In this document: in pieces, positions 43,855 through 52,795 of the stretch | Numbering within the stretch: the stretch's first letter is position 1 | Layout of the letters: every line of letters starts with the position of its first letter | Origin: CAVQGF01 sp045807945 | GTDB taxonomy: Bacteria > Acidobacteriota > Terriglobia > Terriglobales > Acidobacteriaceae | Length of the DNA: 64,000 bases | Assembly: GCA_045807945.1 (NCBI GenBank) | Contig: JBJMGI010000097.1 | Coordinates: 1 to 64,000 of the forward strand | Reading direction: 5' to 3' | Notes under the pieces: model-generated | The model's input: only the letters and a program-made list of their open reading frames with translations | Databases searched by the model: none | Told to the model about the DNA's origin: nothing | Position numbers and translations under genes: made by a program

Positions 43855-44700
43855 CTACAGTTGAACCAACGTTTCGAGTGCCGCCGCGACGCCGCTCTGG
43901 TCGTTGCCCAGAGTCACGTGCCAGCCGTTCTGCTTGAGTTCGTCGGATGCATTACCCATCACCACCGGCAGCCCGGCGAACTCCAGCATCTCTACATCAT
44001 TATAGTTGTCTCCGATGGCCATTACCTCAGCGGAATGCAGGCGGCGGTGCGCCGCCCACCTCTTCACGGCATGGCCCTTCGAGCAGTCCCGGTTAAGCAC
44101 GTCCATAATGCAAAGGTCGCGAAGCGGGTATTCGGTCCGCAGGACCGTGACCGCCGCTCTGATTTCGCTCGCCAGCAGATGGGCCTGGGCCTCTTGCATG
44201 CGTTTCACGCCACCGCAGAACATGGCCTGCACGGGATCATGCGTGAGCGCCTGCTCGATCGGCGAGATGAATTCGATGTACTCCATGTTGCTTCGCAGCC
44301 ACCGCTCGATGCTACCGGTCAGGTCCCGCGTATGCTCAAGCACCAGCGCCCCTTTTGTTTCCTGGTCAAAGGTGATGACCATGTTGCCGCGGAAGGCGCT
44401 CATTTGTTCCGCGAGATGACGCGCCGTCGCCACCGGTAGCAGGTCGCGGTGAAAAGTTTCGCCCGCGAAGGAGCGCGTGATGGCGCCATTCGAACTGATC
44501 AGCCAGAGCTTGTCGTAGAAGCCGAGCTTTTGTGCGATGGGGACCGCAAAAGTATGGCGCCTTCCCGTGACCAGGATGATCTCAATGCCGCTCTCGTGGG
44601 CCCGCCGCAGGGCGGCAAGATCGTCGGCTGAGATCTCAAAAGCAGGGTTGAGCAGGGTGCCGTCAATGTCCACTGCCAGCAGCCGGATGCGCCTTTTCAC
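43855..44700 (-). CDS. HAD-superfamily phosphatase, Cof type
   Basis: Cytoplasmic sugar-phosphate or nucleotide phosphatase of 281 residues. Motif I is L-L-A-V-D-I-D-G-T-L-L, motif II V-T-G-R-R, motif III K-G-H-A-V-K, motif IV M-A-I-G-D-N-Y-N-D-V-E-M-L, with G-N-A-S-D-E-L-K at the end: the classic Cof/IIB set. Substrate not determinable. It is divergent from the TPR gene at 44766, and adjacent to the lytic transglycosylase (2-base gap), so it may be co-transcribed with it. Confidence 0.92.
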   Translation of the reverse strand: MKRRIRLLAVDIDGTLLNPAFEISADDLAALRRAHESGIEIILVTGRRHTFAVPIAQKLGFYDKLWLISSNGAITRSFAGETFHRDLLPVATARHLAEQMSAFRGNMVITFDQETKGALVLEHTRDLTGSIERWLRSNMEYIEFISPIEQALTHDPVQAMFCGGVKRMQEAQAHLLASEIRAAVTVLRTEYPLRDLCIMDVLNRDCSKGHAVKRWAAHRRLHSAEVMAIGDNYNDVEMLEFAGLPVVMGNASDELKQNGWHVTLGNDQSGVAAALETLVQL

Positions 44701-44765
44701 CAGCCGAGTCTACCATCCGCTCAGCGGGCTGAAGCTGCGAGGCGCTGTGCTATAGTCCGCTGCAA

Positions 44766-45527
44766 ATGCGGGCTCTGATCATCGTTCTCCCTTTGATGGT
44801 AGAAGTCGCGGCGATCGTTGATTTCATTCGCCGCCGGCCCAATATGTATTGGCTGTGGATCATCATCATGGGCGGCCCGCTCGGCGCGGGTATTTACCTG
44901 GTGATGGAAGTTCTTCCCGACCACCGCATCTCCACCGAGGGATTCCGCTGGTACACGCGACGAAAACGCATCAAGCAGCTTGAAGTTATTGTGCTCGATA
45001 ACCCCGCGCCGGGAAATTATGAGGAGCTCGCCGATCTTTACAGCGAGGAAAAAAAGTTCGACCGTGCGCGCCAGTGTTTTGATAAGGCGATTTCGTCACG
45101 GACCGATATGCCCAACCCGTTTTACGGACGCGCAATTGTCGAACTCCACCTGAATGATTTCGCGGCCGCCACTCAAGACCTGGAGAAGGTGATGAACTTC
45201 GACCGCCAGTTCGATTACCAACGCGCGGCCGGGCTGCTCGCATACTGCTACTCGCGGACCGGGCAGATCGAAAAAGCAGAACGCCTTTTCCGCGACACCC
45301 TTAGCACCTCCACTCTTTCGGAAACGCAGTTCAACTACGCCGCATTTCTAGTCGGCCAGGGCAGGCAGCAAGAGGCGCGAGATTGGGCGCAGCGCATCTT
45401 GAACAAGAAGGCCACCCTTCCGCGATACCTGCGCGGCAAAGAAGGCCCATGGTTTCGCAAGGCGATAGGGTTGCTGAACGCACTTGCCGCGCCCGGCCAG
45501 ACCGAAGCGGCCAAAGGACCTTCCTAG
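44766..45527 (+). CDS. Membrane-anchored TPR protein
   Basis: About 253 residues. Two N-terminal membrane helices (L-I-I-V-L-P-L-M-V-E and M-Y-W-L-W-I-I-I-M-G-G-P) form a PLDc_N-like segment, and the rest is TPR-like: E-L-A-D-L-Y-S-E-E-K-K-F-D-R-A-R-Q-C-F-D-K-A-I and similar repeats at about 80-220. A TATAGT at 44751-44756 lies only 10 bases before ATG 44766 and there is no ribosome site, so the transcript could be leaderless. Likely a scaffold for an envelope complex; partner unknown. Confidence 0.7.
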   Translation: MRALIIVLPLMVEVAAIVDFIRRRPNMYWLWIIIMGGPLGAGIYLVMEVLPDHRISTEGFRWYTRRKRIKQLEVIVLDNPAPGNYEELADLYSEEKKFDRARQCFDKAISSRTDMPNPFYGRAIVELHLNDFAAATQDLEKVMNFDRQFDYQRAAGLLAYCYSRTGQIEKAERLFRDTLSTSTLSETQFNYAAFLVGQGRQQEARDWAQRILNKKATLPRYLRGKEGPWFRKAIGLLNALAAPGQTEAAKGPS

Positions 45528-45581
45528 CCAACTTAACCTGCGCTGCTGCTTCTAAATGAAATAGACCATTTGGAGGCATTT

Positions 45582-46445
45582 ATGCGTAACCTCATTTCTC
45601 TGATCACATTGCTGTGCTTTGCCGCGGCTATGGCGGCGGCTCAGGGCAGCGCTTCGCCGACGAGCAATCCGCCTGCGGCCACGGACAGCGCCCCGGCTCA
45701 GACCAGCCCAACATCGAATTCGATTCCCCCGCCCCCGCAGACGCAAACAACCGCGCCGCAGACCCAAGTTCCTCAGACCGACCAGCCGGCGCCTGCTCCG
45801 GGGACTGTGCTGCAGCCAGCCAACGTTCCCGAAACCGCGCAGGGGAATGATGTCGCGAAGGGTACCGAGATCCGCGCGGCCCTCGATACACCGCTTTCCA
45901 GCAAGACTTCGAAAGTGGGGGATCGCTTCACCGCTACCGTGGCGCAAGATGTTAAAGGCGTGAACGGCAGCGTCGGCGTTCCGGCCGGATCCAAGCTCGA
46001 AGGCGAAGTGAGCGAAGTTGAGGAGGGCAAAGCCCTTCCGCAGCTCAGGGGAAAAGGACGTCTGAATCTGCGCTTCACCGATATCGTTCTGCCCAACGGC
46101 ATGCGTGCGCCCGTTTTCTTGACGCTCAAGAACGTAACGGATACCGCGGGCAAGCAAAGCTCAAGCACCAGCACCAGCAACGAAGGCGAAGTGAATAGCC
46201 GCACCAGTGGCGGAACTGTTGCAAAAGACGTGGGTATTGGAGCCGGTATCGGCACCGTCGCGGGGCTTATCTTCGGACACGCGCTGCGCGGGCTTGCTAT
46301 TGGCGCAATTGCTGGCGGCGGGTACGTTCTCGCGACGCAAGGCAAAGATGTCGAGATGCCGGCGAAAGCAGGGCTGATTCTGAACACCGATTCGCCGATC
46401 AACATTTCGGGAACCGCTCCGAGTACGTCCCCAACGAACCCGTAA
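45582..46445 (+). CDS. Secreted protein of unknown function, Pro/Thr-rich linker
   Basis: About 287 residues. ATG 45582 follows TTGGAGG and begins a signal peptide (M-R-N-L-I-S-L-I-T-L-L-C-F-A-A-A-M, cleaving A-A-Q). Residues 22-85 are Pro/Thr/Gln/Ala-rich, probably an extended linker. Residues 90-200 form a beta-rich domain (G-T-E-I-R-A-A-L-D-T-P-L-S-S-K-T-S-K-V-G-D-R-F), resembling domains seen with TrbI/outer-membrane adhesion proteins; a Gly/Ala segment (G-I-G-A-G-I-G-T-V-A-G) then looks like a glycine-zipper membrane insert. It ends at a strong terminator. Probable envelope protein. Confidence 0.6.
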   Translation: MRNLISLITLLCFAAAMAAAQGSASPTSNPPAATDSAPAQTSPTSNSIPPPPQTQTTAPQTQVPQTDQPAPAPGTVLQPANVPETAQGNDVAKGTEIRAALDTPLSSKTSKVGDRFTATVAQDVKGVNGSVGVPAGSKLEGEVSEVEEGKALPQLRGKGRLNLRFTDIVLPNGMRAPVFLTLKNVTDTAGKQSSSTSTSNEGEVNSRTSGGTVAKDVGIGAGIGTVAGLIFGHALRGLAIGAIAGGGYVLATQGKDVEMPAKAGLILNTDSPINISGTAPSTSPTNP

Positions 46446-46462
46446 ACCTCGCACTGAAAAAG

Positions 46463-46492
46463 AAAAAGGCCGCGATCACTCGCGGCCTTTTT
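46463..46492. terminator. Bidirectional rho-independent terminator
   Basis: Perfect 13-bp stem AAAAAGGCCGCGA (46463-46475), loop TCAC, TCGCGGCCTTTTT (46480-46492). A-run and T-run at both ends suit either direction. It serves the convergent pair ending at 46445 (plus) and 46509 (minus). Confidence 0.95.
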
Positions 46493-46508
46493 GTTCGTTA
46501 AGCGTTGA

Positions 46509-48179
46509 TTATTTCGCGCGTGCGGCAGCACTTTGCAGCGCGTCTTTCTGGGCGCTGTTGATAATGCCGTTCGAGAGCAACGCATTACCAAGTCCCGCCA
46601 CGCAGCTGCTGAAGGCGCCATGGTTCTTGGCGCCAACGCTGCACTGATTCACCAGGTCCTTAATGCTGCAACCATTGGTGAACAGTGTGTTGGGCACTCC
46701 GCTGTTGTTCCCGCCAATGATGACCGAGGGCTGCAGGTCCGAGCCAAGGCATGCGTCGCCATTGTCGTCGGCCACTAGATCCAGGTCAGCATCTGGATAC
46801 CAGCCGATCTCACGGAACAGAGGCAGCGTCATGTCATACGGCGGCGTCACGTTGTGCGTGAGGTCTCCGTTGATTGCCGGTTCCATCAGTTGGTTGGGGG
46901 ATGCGATCGGATCCCAGTGCGAGGTGGAGGAACCACCAACGACCGGGTTCGGCGCGTAGAGCATTGCGTGCCCGGCTCGGTCGGAGCCGGCGCGCAAGGT
47001 GGAGTCGACCCCCAGGGTCGCGTTGACTCCGCTTGGAATCAGCGCTTTGATGGCGTTGCCATCAGCCTGCGTTAGCGAACCAACCGGGATTGTGATAGTC
47101 GGATCCGCACCTCCGAGTCCTGGAGGAGGGCTGCCGGCAGCATTATTCACGATGATGGCCCCGATCGCACCGGCATTCTGCATGTTCTTTGCCTTCACGG
47201 CAAAGGTGCAGGTGCCGCGAGTGGCCACGCCGATCAATCCCGTTAAAGAGCCTGCCGGCAGAGCCGCGCACCCAAGTGGGTCAGCAGCTATTGCCAGGTT
47301 GGCTGTTACCGTGGGCGAGCCGATCGGTGCACCGAATGCTGCCGAGCCGACAAGGTAGTTGCCCGCGATAGAAGCTGGAGAATTAACGATTACCCCAGGC
47401 GTTCCGAAAGCAAGGGTTTGGGTTACCGCTGCATCCACCTTCGGTCCGTTCCACACCACGTGCAACGGGTTGATGATGGCCGCCGAGCGCTGCGCGTCGG
47501 TCATATCAAGGAACGAAGTCGGCGTGGGCGTGCTGTCATCCGCGAGGTAGTGCTCGTAGATGTCGTGCAAACCGGCCAACTCTGCGCCGGAAGACTTATT
47601 CACGAAGGTCGAAAATCCGAGCCCGTGTCCGAATTCGTGAAGCACGACCGCGAGCAGGTCGATCTGGTTAGCGCCTTCGTTACCGTCGTATCCGAAGTAC
47701 CACGTGAGGTTGCCGCAGGCTGCGTTGGGCGTAGCCAACAGGTTGTTGAATCGCGCGCGAATGTCGTGAAGACCATCGATGGCTGCAAGGTCGATACCCG
47801 CACGCTTGCTCGCGAGGGCCGAGTGATACCAGGTTCCAGAAAACTCGGCGTTCGGGAAATCGCTCCAGATATCCTGCGCGCCAGCCGAACCCAACACCGA
47901 ACCGGTGGCCGTACAGGCCAAAGGCTCGAACGTGGCATCGATGTTAATGGTGACAGTGCTGTCCAGGTTCGCGCCCCAGATATTGGCCGCCTGCTGGAAG
48001 ACGTTCAAGGCTTGTTGCCCCTTGGTCGTTCCGGGATTTCCGCCGACGGGTGCGGCCGGCGTCGGGTCATTGAAACCTGTGCCCGCCGGATCTAAGTTGT
48101 TTACCACAAGATGCGCGCCCGCAAAGGCCTGGGCTGCAAAGAGAGAAACGAGAGCGATCAACAATAGGGATTTCTTCAT
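46509..48179 (-). CDS. Secreted zinc metalloprotease with inserted PA domain
   Basis: About 556 residues; ATG 48179 (GGGAGATCC upstream) rather than the GTG/ATG further out, because it starts the signal peptide (M-K-K-S-L-L-L-I-A-L, A-F-A). The motif H181-E-F-G-H185-G-L-G-F gives two zinc His; the third position of the metzincin pattern is Thr, not His. About 100 residues later a PA domain (about 285-395, G-C-A-A-L-P-A-G, G-T-C-T-F-A-V-K-A-K-N-M-Q-N-A-G-A-I-G) is inserted, then S-P-N-Q-L-M-E-P-A-I looks like a Met-turn. The end has D-A-D-L-D-L-V-A-D-D-N-G-D, a dockerin-like calcium loop. Probably extracellular proteolysis. It follows a small secreted gene by 2 bases. Confidence 0.78.
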   Translation of the reverse strand: MKKSLLLIALVSLFAAQAFAGAHLVVNNLDPAGTGFNDPTPAAPVGGNPGTTKGQQALNVFQQAANIWGANLDSTVTINIDATFEPLACTATGSVLGSAGAQDIWSDFPNAEFSGTWYHSALASKRAGIDLAAIDGLHDIRARFNNLLATPNAACGNLTWYFGYDGNEGANQIDLLAVVLHEFGHGLGFSTFVNKSSGAELAGLHDIYEHYLADDSTPTPTSFLDMTDAQRSAAIINPLHVVWNGPKVDAAVTQTLAFGTPGVIVNSPASIAGNYLVGSAAFGAPIGSPTVTANLAIAADPLGCAALPAGSLTGLIGVATRGTCTFAVKAKNMQNAGAIGAIIVNNAAGSPPPGLGGADPTITIPVGSLTQADGNAIKALIPSGVNATLGVDSTLRAGSDRAGHAMLYAPNPVVGGSSTSHWDPIASPNQLMEPAINGDLTHNVTPPYDMTLPLFREIGWYPDADLDLVADDNGDACLGSDLQPSVIIGGNNSGVPNTLFTNGCSIKDLVNQCSVGAKNHGAFSSCVAGLGNALLSNGIINSAQKDALQSAAARAK

Positions 48180-48181
48180 GG

Positions 48182-48646
48182 CTACTGGATCTCCCATTCT
48201 GCCGACGCAGGCGCTGCCGCTGGTGCTAGGTTCTTCGTCTTGTCAGCATTGACAACATTCTTCGCCGGCTCTTTTGCGGCCGACTTGTCTTTCTCCAGGA
48301 AATCCTTTGCTTCGCCCATATTTGTCACGCACTGGGTCTGGACCTTTCCGTCGGATCCTACTTTGGCGATCGCCACGCTCTGGAAACGCCCTTGCAGGTC
48401 GATGACTTTGGAACCTGCAGGACCATCCTTCACGACCAGGCCTTCAGCAGACTGACTCAAAGAGGGAGCAAGCGCTGCTTCCAGTTCGTTCAGGTCATCG
48501 GCGGTCAGATTTTTGAAAGTGTCTTTCTGGTTGGGATTGTCAGACTTGTTCTTGGAGGCGTGCTGCGCGGTCGCAGTGCCGACTCCGAGAACCAGGACGA
48601 ACATGGCTACAAACGTCACCATGCTCCGGAACAGATTCCTATCCAT
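48182..48646 (-). CDS. Hypothetical secreted protein upstream of metalloprotease
   Basis: About 154 residues. ATG 48646 is favoured by AAGGAGAAG before it and a signal sequence (M-V-T-F-V-A-M-F-V-L-V-L-G-V-G-T, cleaving T-A-Q-H); an upstream extension to 48790 has no likeness to anything. After a Lys-rich stretch comes a helix D-D-L-N-E-L-E-A-A-L-A-P-S-L, a beta piece G-R-F-Q-S-V-A-I-A-K-V and an Ala/Lys/Pro tail. One Cys (Q-T-Q-C-V-T). It is the first gene of a pair with the metalloprotease (2-base gap) and could be a propeptide-like helper or inhibitor; no family is recognised. Confidence 0.6.
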   Translation of the reverse strand: MDRNLFRSMVTFVAMFVLVLGVGTATAQHASKNKSDNPNQKDTFKNLTADDLNELEAALAPSLSQSAEGLVVKDGPAGSKVIDLQGRFQSVAIAKVGSDGKVQTQCVTNMGEAKDFLEKDKSAAKEPAKNVVNADKTKNLAPAAAPASAEWEIQ

Positions 48647-48921
48647 CGTTACTTCTCCTTGATCAGTTAGGTCAGCCGAAGCTGTGTTTCTCAGGCTCGT
48701 CTCACGGGGAATGAAACCATCACTGCAATGAAGGTGGGTGGTACGGGATAAAAAAATAAAAAAATCGGGATCCAAATGCGCCAAAAACACTCCGCGGCCG
48801 CAACAAATATTTCCGGAGCAGATGGGGGCTGGTTTCCGGTAGGTCGCGAATTATATGGCGGACCGCGCGCCGCTGTAAGTATCTAATTAGTAAATGGTCC
48901 GGGTTAGATGGACGGATTTCG

Positions 48922-50127
48922 TCAGTAGGGGCCGATGATTCCGCCTATGTTCCTTGAAGGTGGCAAGGATGGTTTCCTTGCGGCGGCGATCACGTCCACG
49001 TACTTGATTCCACTGCCCGTATTGAACAAAACCACGCGATCGCTCGGCTTTAGAAATTTGCTCACAATGAGCTTCTCATAAGCCACCAACGAAGCCGCTC
49101 CTTCCGGCGCTGCAAAAATGCCTTCCTGCGATGCCCATTTCTGCACAGCAGCAAGAATCTCGTCATCTGTCGCGGTCACGGCCGCGCCGCCGGATTTTTT
49201 CAGCACGTCAAGAACGATGTAGTCGGCATACGCTTTCGGCACTCGCAGCCCAGCCGCGAGGGTCGAAGCGTTCTTCCAGGGTTCGGAAACGGTCTTGCCT
49301 TCTTCCCATGCTTTCGGAATCGGCGCGCACCCCGCCGCCTGCACCACGATCATCTTCGGACGCTTGGTTCCAGCGGGAATCCACCCAAGCTCTTCCATCT
49401 CTTCGAATGCCTTCCACATCCCGATCAGGCCCACGCCGCCGCCGGTCGGGTAGATGATCGCGTCCGGCAGGGTCCAATCCATCTGCTCCGCGACCTCGTA
49501 GCCCATCGTCTTCTTGCCTTCCACGCGAAACGGTTCTTTCAGCGTGGATATCTCGAACCATCCTTCTTTCTCTTTCCGCTCGCCGATGACGCGCGCGCAA
49601 TCGCTGATCAGCCCGTCCACCAGTGTGATGTGTGCGCCGTACGACTGACACTCCACCAGGTTCGCCTGCGGAACATCCTTCGGCATGAAGATGTGCGCCT
49701 CGATGCCGGCTCTCGCGGAATATGCGGCGAGAGCGCTGGCGGCATTTCCCGCGGAGGGAATCGCCAGCTTCTTCAGCCCATATTTTTTCGCCATGGTCAC
49801 CGCCATGCCGAGGCCACGAGCTTTAAATGACCCTGTGGGATTCAGGCCTTCATCTTTGATCCAGACATTCTTAGTCGTGCGGCTGGGCAGCAGTGGCGTA
49901 AAACCCTCGCCTAGCGTGACCGGCTCTGCATCAGGAAGAACATTGGCATAGCGCCACATCGAGGCCACTCGTCCACCTAACGTCTCGCGCGTGAGCTTTC
50001 CGCGCAACGCCTTCAGGTCGTAGCGGACGTAGAGCGATCCCTGGCATTTGGTGCAGAGCGTCTGCGGAGTCTCAGCAGAAAGTTGGTGGCCGCACTTAGA
50101 GCATTCAAGGAAGGAGATCTTCGCCAT
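48922..50127 (-). CDS. thrC: Threonine synthase
   Basis: PLP enzyme making threonine from O-phosphohomoserine. A zinc-ribbon-like start has Cys9, Cys12, Cys25 and Cys28. The PLP lysine is Lys102 in N-P-T-G-S-F-K-A-R-G; the phosphate loop is P-T-G-G-G-V-G-L. The overall length of 401 residues fits the type with an N-terminal zinc ribbon found in Acidobacteria and archaea. No threonine-pathway neighbour exists here; it is divergent from the molybdopterin oxidoreductase with 46 bases between. Confidence 0.94.
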   Translation of the reverse strand: MAKISFLECSKCGHQLSAETPQTLCTKCQGSLYVRYDLKALRGKLTRETLGGRVASMWRYANVLPDAEPVTLGEGFTPLLPSRTTKNVWIKDEGLNPTGSFKARGLGMAVTMAKKYGLKKLAIPSAGNAASALAAYSARAGIEAHIFMPKDVPQANLVECQSYGAHITLVDGLISDCARVIGERKEKEGWFEISTLKEPFRVEGKKTMGYEVAEQMDWTLPDAIIYPTGGGVGLIGMWKAFEEMEELGWIPAGTKRPKMIVVQAAGCAPIPKAWEEGKTVSEPWKNASTLAAGLRVPKAYADYIVLDVLKKSGGAAVTATDDEILAAVQKWASQEGIFAAPEGAASLVAYEKLIVSKFLKPSDRVVLFNTGSGIKYVDVIAAARKPSLPPSRNIGGIIGPY

Positions 50128-50173
50128 GACGTAGGCGGGTAAGTCTAACAGAGGATTTTGTTAGACTGCCGAC

Positions 50174-52405
50174 GTGTCCCTTCGCGATTTGGTCCCCTTC
50201 GGTCTCGCCTCAGATAAGCCTCGCCACTTCCGCGACATGGCGCGCGTCGTCTGGACTAATCGGGACAATCTGCCATATGCCTGGCGCGTTCTGAATCACG
50301 GTGTTTGTGATGGCTGCTCGCTCGGGCCGTATGGACTGCGCGACAACGTCATCTCCGGCACGCACGTGTGCATGACGCGGCTGAATCTTCTTCGTCTGAA
50401 CACGATGCCCGCCGCGGCAGATGAGCGCTTTCAGGATATCGAAAAATTGCGCGGCATGACGAACGAGGAGTTGCATCGCCTCGGTCGCATTCCGTACCCA
50501 ATGGTGCTGCGTCGTGGCGACAAGGGATTCTCCCGGCTCACCTGGGAGCAGGCGCTCGATCTGATTGCCGACGAGATGAAGCCGATCACGCCCGAGCGCA
50601 TGGGATTTTTCGCGACGTCACGCGGGCTCACGAATGAGGCTTACTACACCTTCCAGAAACTTCCGCGCATGCTCGGCACCAACAACGTGGACCTGTGCGC
50701 GCGGCTTTGCCACGCGGCGAGCGTTTACGGATTGAAGCAGACGCTCGGCGTCGGGGCGCCCACCTGTTCGCTCTCCGACTTCATCGGCACCGAGTTGCTC
50801 ATCCTCTTCGGCACTGATCTCCCCAACAATCAGCCGGTCACGACGAAGTACATGCACTACGCCAAGAAGGCCGGCACCAAGATCCTGGTCGTGAATCCAT
50901 ACCGCGAGCCAGGGCTCGAGCGCTACTGGGTTCCTTCTGTCGCCTCCAGCGCGGTCTTCGGCACCAAGCTGATGGACGATTTCTTCCAGGTGCGCGTCGG
51001 AGGCGACATTGCCTTCATCAACGGCTTGATGAAAGTCCTAATCGAGCAGTGCAAGACAGACTCGGCGTTCATCAATGAAAAGACGAAAGGCTTCGACGAG
51101 CTGAAGAAGTTTCTCGCAGGACTCTCGTGGGAGACCATCGAGCGTTCGAGCGGAGTCAGCCGCGCCGACATCGAGCGGTTCGCCGCGCACTACGGCAATG
51201 CCCGCTCAGCCGTGATCTGCTACTCCATGGGACTTACGCAACACACGTTCGGAGTCGAGAACGTGAAAGCGATTGCCGATCTCGCGCTTATCCGCGGAAA
51301 CCTCGGACGCGAGAAATGCGGCATCATGCCCATCCGCGGCCACAGCGGGGTGCAGGGTGGCGGGGAGTGCGGAGTCGATCCAGCCAAGTACCCCGGCGGT
51401 TTCGAAGTGAACATCGAAAACACAGAGCGCTTTTCCGACCTGTGGAAGGCGCCGCTCTCATCCATTCCCGGATATCACACTGCAGCAATGGTCGATGCAG
51501 CACATCGCGGCGAGCTCGACGCGCTCTACACCGTCGGCGGCAACCTGCTCGAGACCATGCCTGATCCCCTTTATGTTCGCGATGCGCTGCAGAAAGTCCG
51601 CGTCCGCATCCATCAGGACATTGTCTTCAACACGTACGCAATGATCGAGAGCGATCTGCTGATCCTGCTGCCTGCGCAAACGCGCTATGAATCCGGCGGA
51701 ACTTCCACCTCGACCGAGCGCCGCATACGCTACTCGCCCCCCATCGCCGGACACAATATCGGCGAAGCAAAACCCGAGTGGCAGATTCCGTGCCTCATAG
51801 GATCGAAGCTGATGCCGGAACATGCCGACCAATTCGCCTACGCGTCCGATGCTGACGTGCGTCGCGAAATACCCGCGGCGATGCCCATCTACTCAGGCAT
51901 CGAAAAGCTGAGCAAAGAAGGCGACTGGCTGCAATGGGGTGGCGCACAGCTCTTTAGAGATGGATTCAAGAAGATGCCCGAAGGCCGCGCGCAGTTTGTG
52001 CGTGTGCCCATCCCGAAGAACGAAGTGCCGGAAGGAAAGTTCTACTTCACCACGCGTCGTGGCAAGCAGTTCAATTCCATGACGTTCGGCAAAAAAGATC
52101 CGCTCACCGGCTCCCGGCGCCGCGACGATATTTTCGTGAGTCCCGCGGATGCAGCAGTTCTGAAAGTTGACGATGGCGATACGATTGTTTTACGGTCGGA
52201 TATCGGCGAGTTCCGCGGCCACGTCCGCTTGAGTGACATCCGCCAAGGCACCCTGCAGGCGTACTGGCCTGAGGGAAATGTTCTGATCGAGCGTCGCTTC
52301 GACCCGGTCTCGGCGGAACCGGATTACAACGCCGTAGTCGAGGTGGTTGGAGCGGCAACCAAAACCTTTTCGGCACCGAAGGCCGAATCTGCATCCAATT
52401 CCTGA
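50174..52405 (+). CDS. Molybdopterin oxidoreductase, FdhF/YdeP type
   Basis: About 743 residues, cytoplasmic, no Tat signal seen. GTG 50174 starts it. The N-terminal region has V-C-D-G-C-S-L-G-P-Y-G-L and later V-C-M-T-R, which fits the YdeP/FdhF-like iron-sulfur start rather than the four-Cys motif of formate dehydrogenase. Molybdopterin binding: G-F-F-A-T-S-R-G-L-T-N-E-A, I-L-F-G-T-D-L-P-N-N-Q-P, and the C-terminal Molydop_binding domain (F-Y-F-T-T-R-R-G-K-Q-F-N). The active-site Cys or Sec is not certain. No electron-transfer partner genes are adjacent, so its substrate (formate, or acid-stress-linked as proposed for YdeP) is unknown. Confidence 0.85.
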   Translation: MSLRDLVPFGLASDKPRHFRDMARVVWTNRDNLPYAWRVLNHGVCDGCSLGPYGLRDNVISGTHVCMTRLNLLRLNTMPAAADERFQDIEKLRGMTNEELHRLGRIPYPMVLRRGDKGFSRLTWEQALDLIADEMKPITPERMGFFATSRGLTNEAYYTFQKLPRMLGTNNVDLCARLCHAASVYGLKQTLGVGAPTCSLSDFIGTELLILFGTDLPNNQPVTTKYMHYAKKAGTKILVVNPYREPGLERYWVPSVASSAVFGTKLMDDFFQVRVGGDIAFINGLMKVLIEQCKTDSAFINEKTKGFDELKKFLAGLSWETIERSSGVSRADIERFAAHYGNARSAVICYSMGLTQHTFGVENVKAIADLALIRGNLGREKCGIMPIRGHSGVQGGGECGVDPAKYPGGFEVNIENTERFSDLWKAPLSSIPGYHTAAMVDAAHRGELDALYTVGGNLLETMPDPLYVRDALQKVRVRIHQDIVFNTYAMIESDLLILLPAQTRYESGGTSTSTERRIRYSPPIAGHNIGEAKPEWQIPCLIGSKLMPEHADQFAYASDADVRREIPAAMPIYSGIEKLSKEGDWLQWGGAQLFRDGFKKMPEGRAQFVRVPIPKNEVPEGKFYFTTRRGKQFNSMTFGKKDPLTGSRRRDDIFVSPADAAVLKVDDGDTIVLRSDIGEFRGHVRLSDIRQGTLQAYWPEGNVLIERRFDPVSAEPDYNAVVEVVGAATKTFSAPKAESASNS

Positions 52406-52432
52406 GCAGCTGGATCGAGAGGGCCGGAACTG

Positions 52433-52795
52433 ATGAGCAAAAAACGCAAAGTCCTGGTGGTTGACGATGAGCGCGTGATCGCCGATACCCTGGCCATCAT
52501 TCTTAATAAGAGCGGCTTCGATGCCTCTGCGGTCTATTCCGGCTCAGGGGCAGTGACCTCTGCCCGCAACACGCCTCCTGATCTCATCATCAGCGACGTC
52601 ATCATGGAAGACATGAACGGGATCGAGGCAGCGATCGAGATTCGCAAATTCCTACCGCAATGCAAGATATTGCTGTTCTCAGGGCAGGCCGCCACGGCCG
52701 ACCTGCTGGAGCAGGCGCGCAAAAAAGGTCATGAGTTTGAGATTTTGGCGAAACCGGTGCACCCGCAAGATCTGCTGGCGCGGATTAAGGAGTAA
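52433..52795 (+). CDS. Single-domain response regulator
   Basis: A stand-alone receiver of 120 residues. Acidic pair D11-D12 (V-V-D-D-E-R-V), phosphoacceptor Asp55 in L-I-I-S-D-V-I-M, Thr/Ser in L-L-F-S-G, and Lys in L-A-K-P-V. No output domain, so it must act through protein contacts. It lies 27 bases after the molybdopterin enzyme on the same strand, with no ribosome site of note, and converges with recR. Confidence 0.93.
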   Translation: MSKKRKVLVVDDERVIADTLAIILNKSGFDASAVYSGSGAVTSARNTPPDLIISDVIMEDMNGIEAAIEIRKFLPQCKILLFSGQAATADLLEQARKKGHEFEILAKPVHPQDLLARIKE

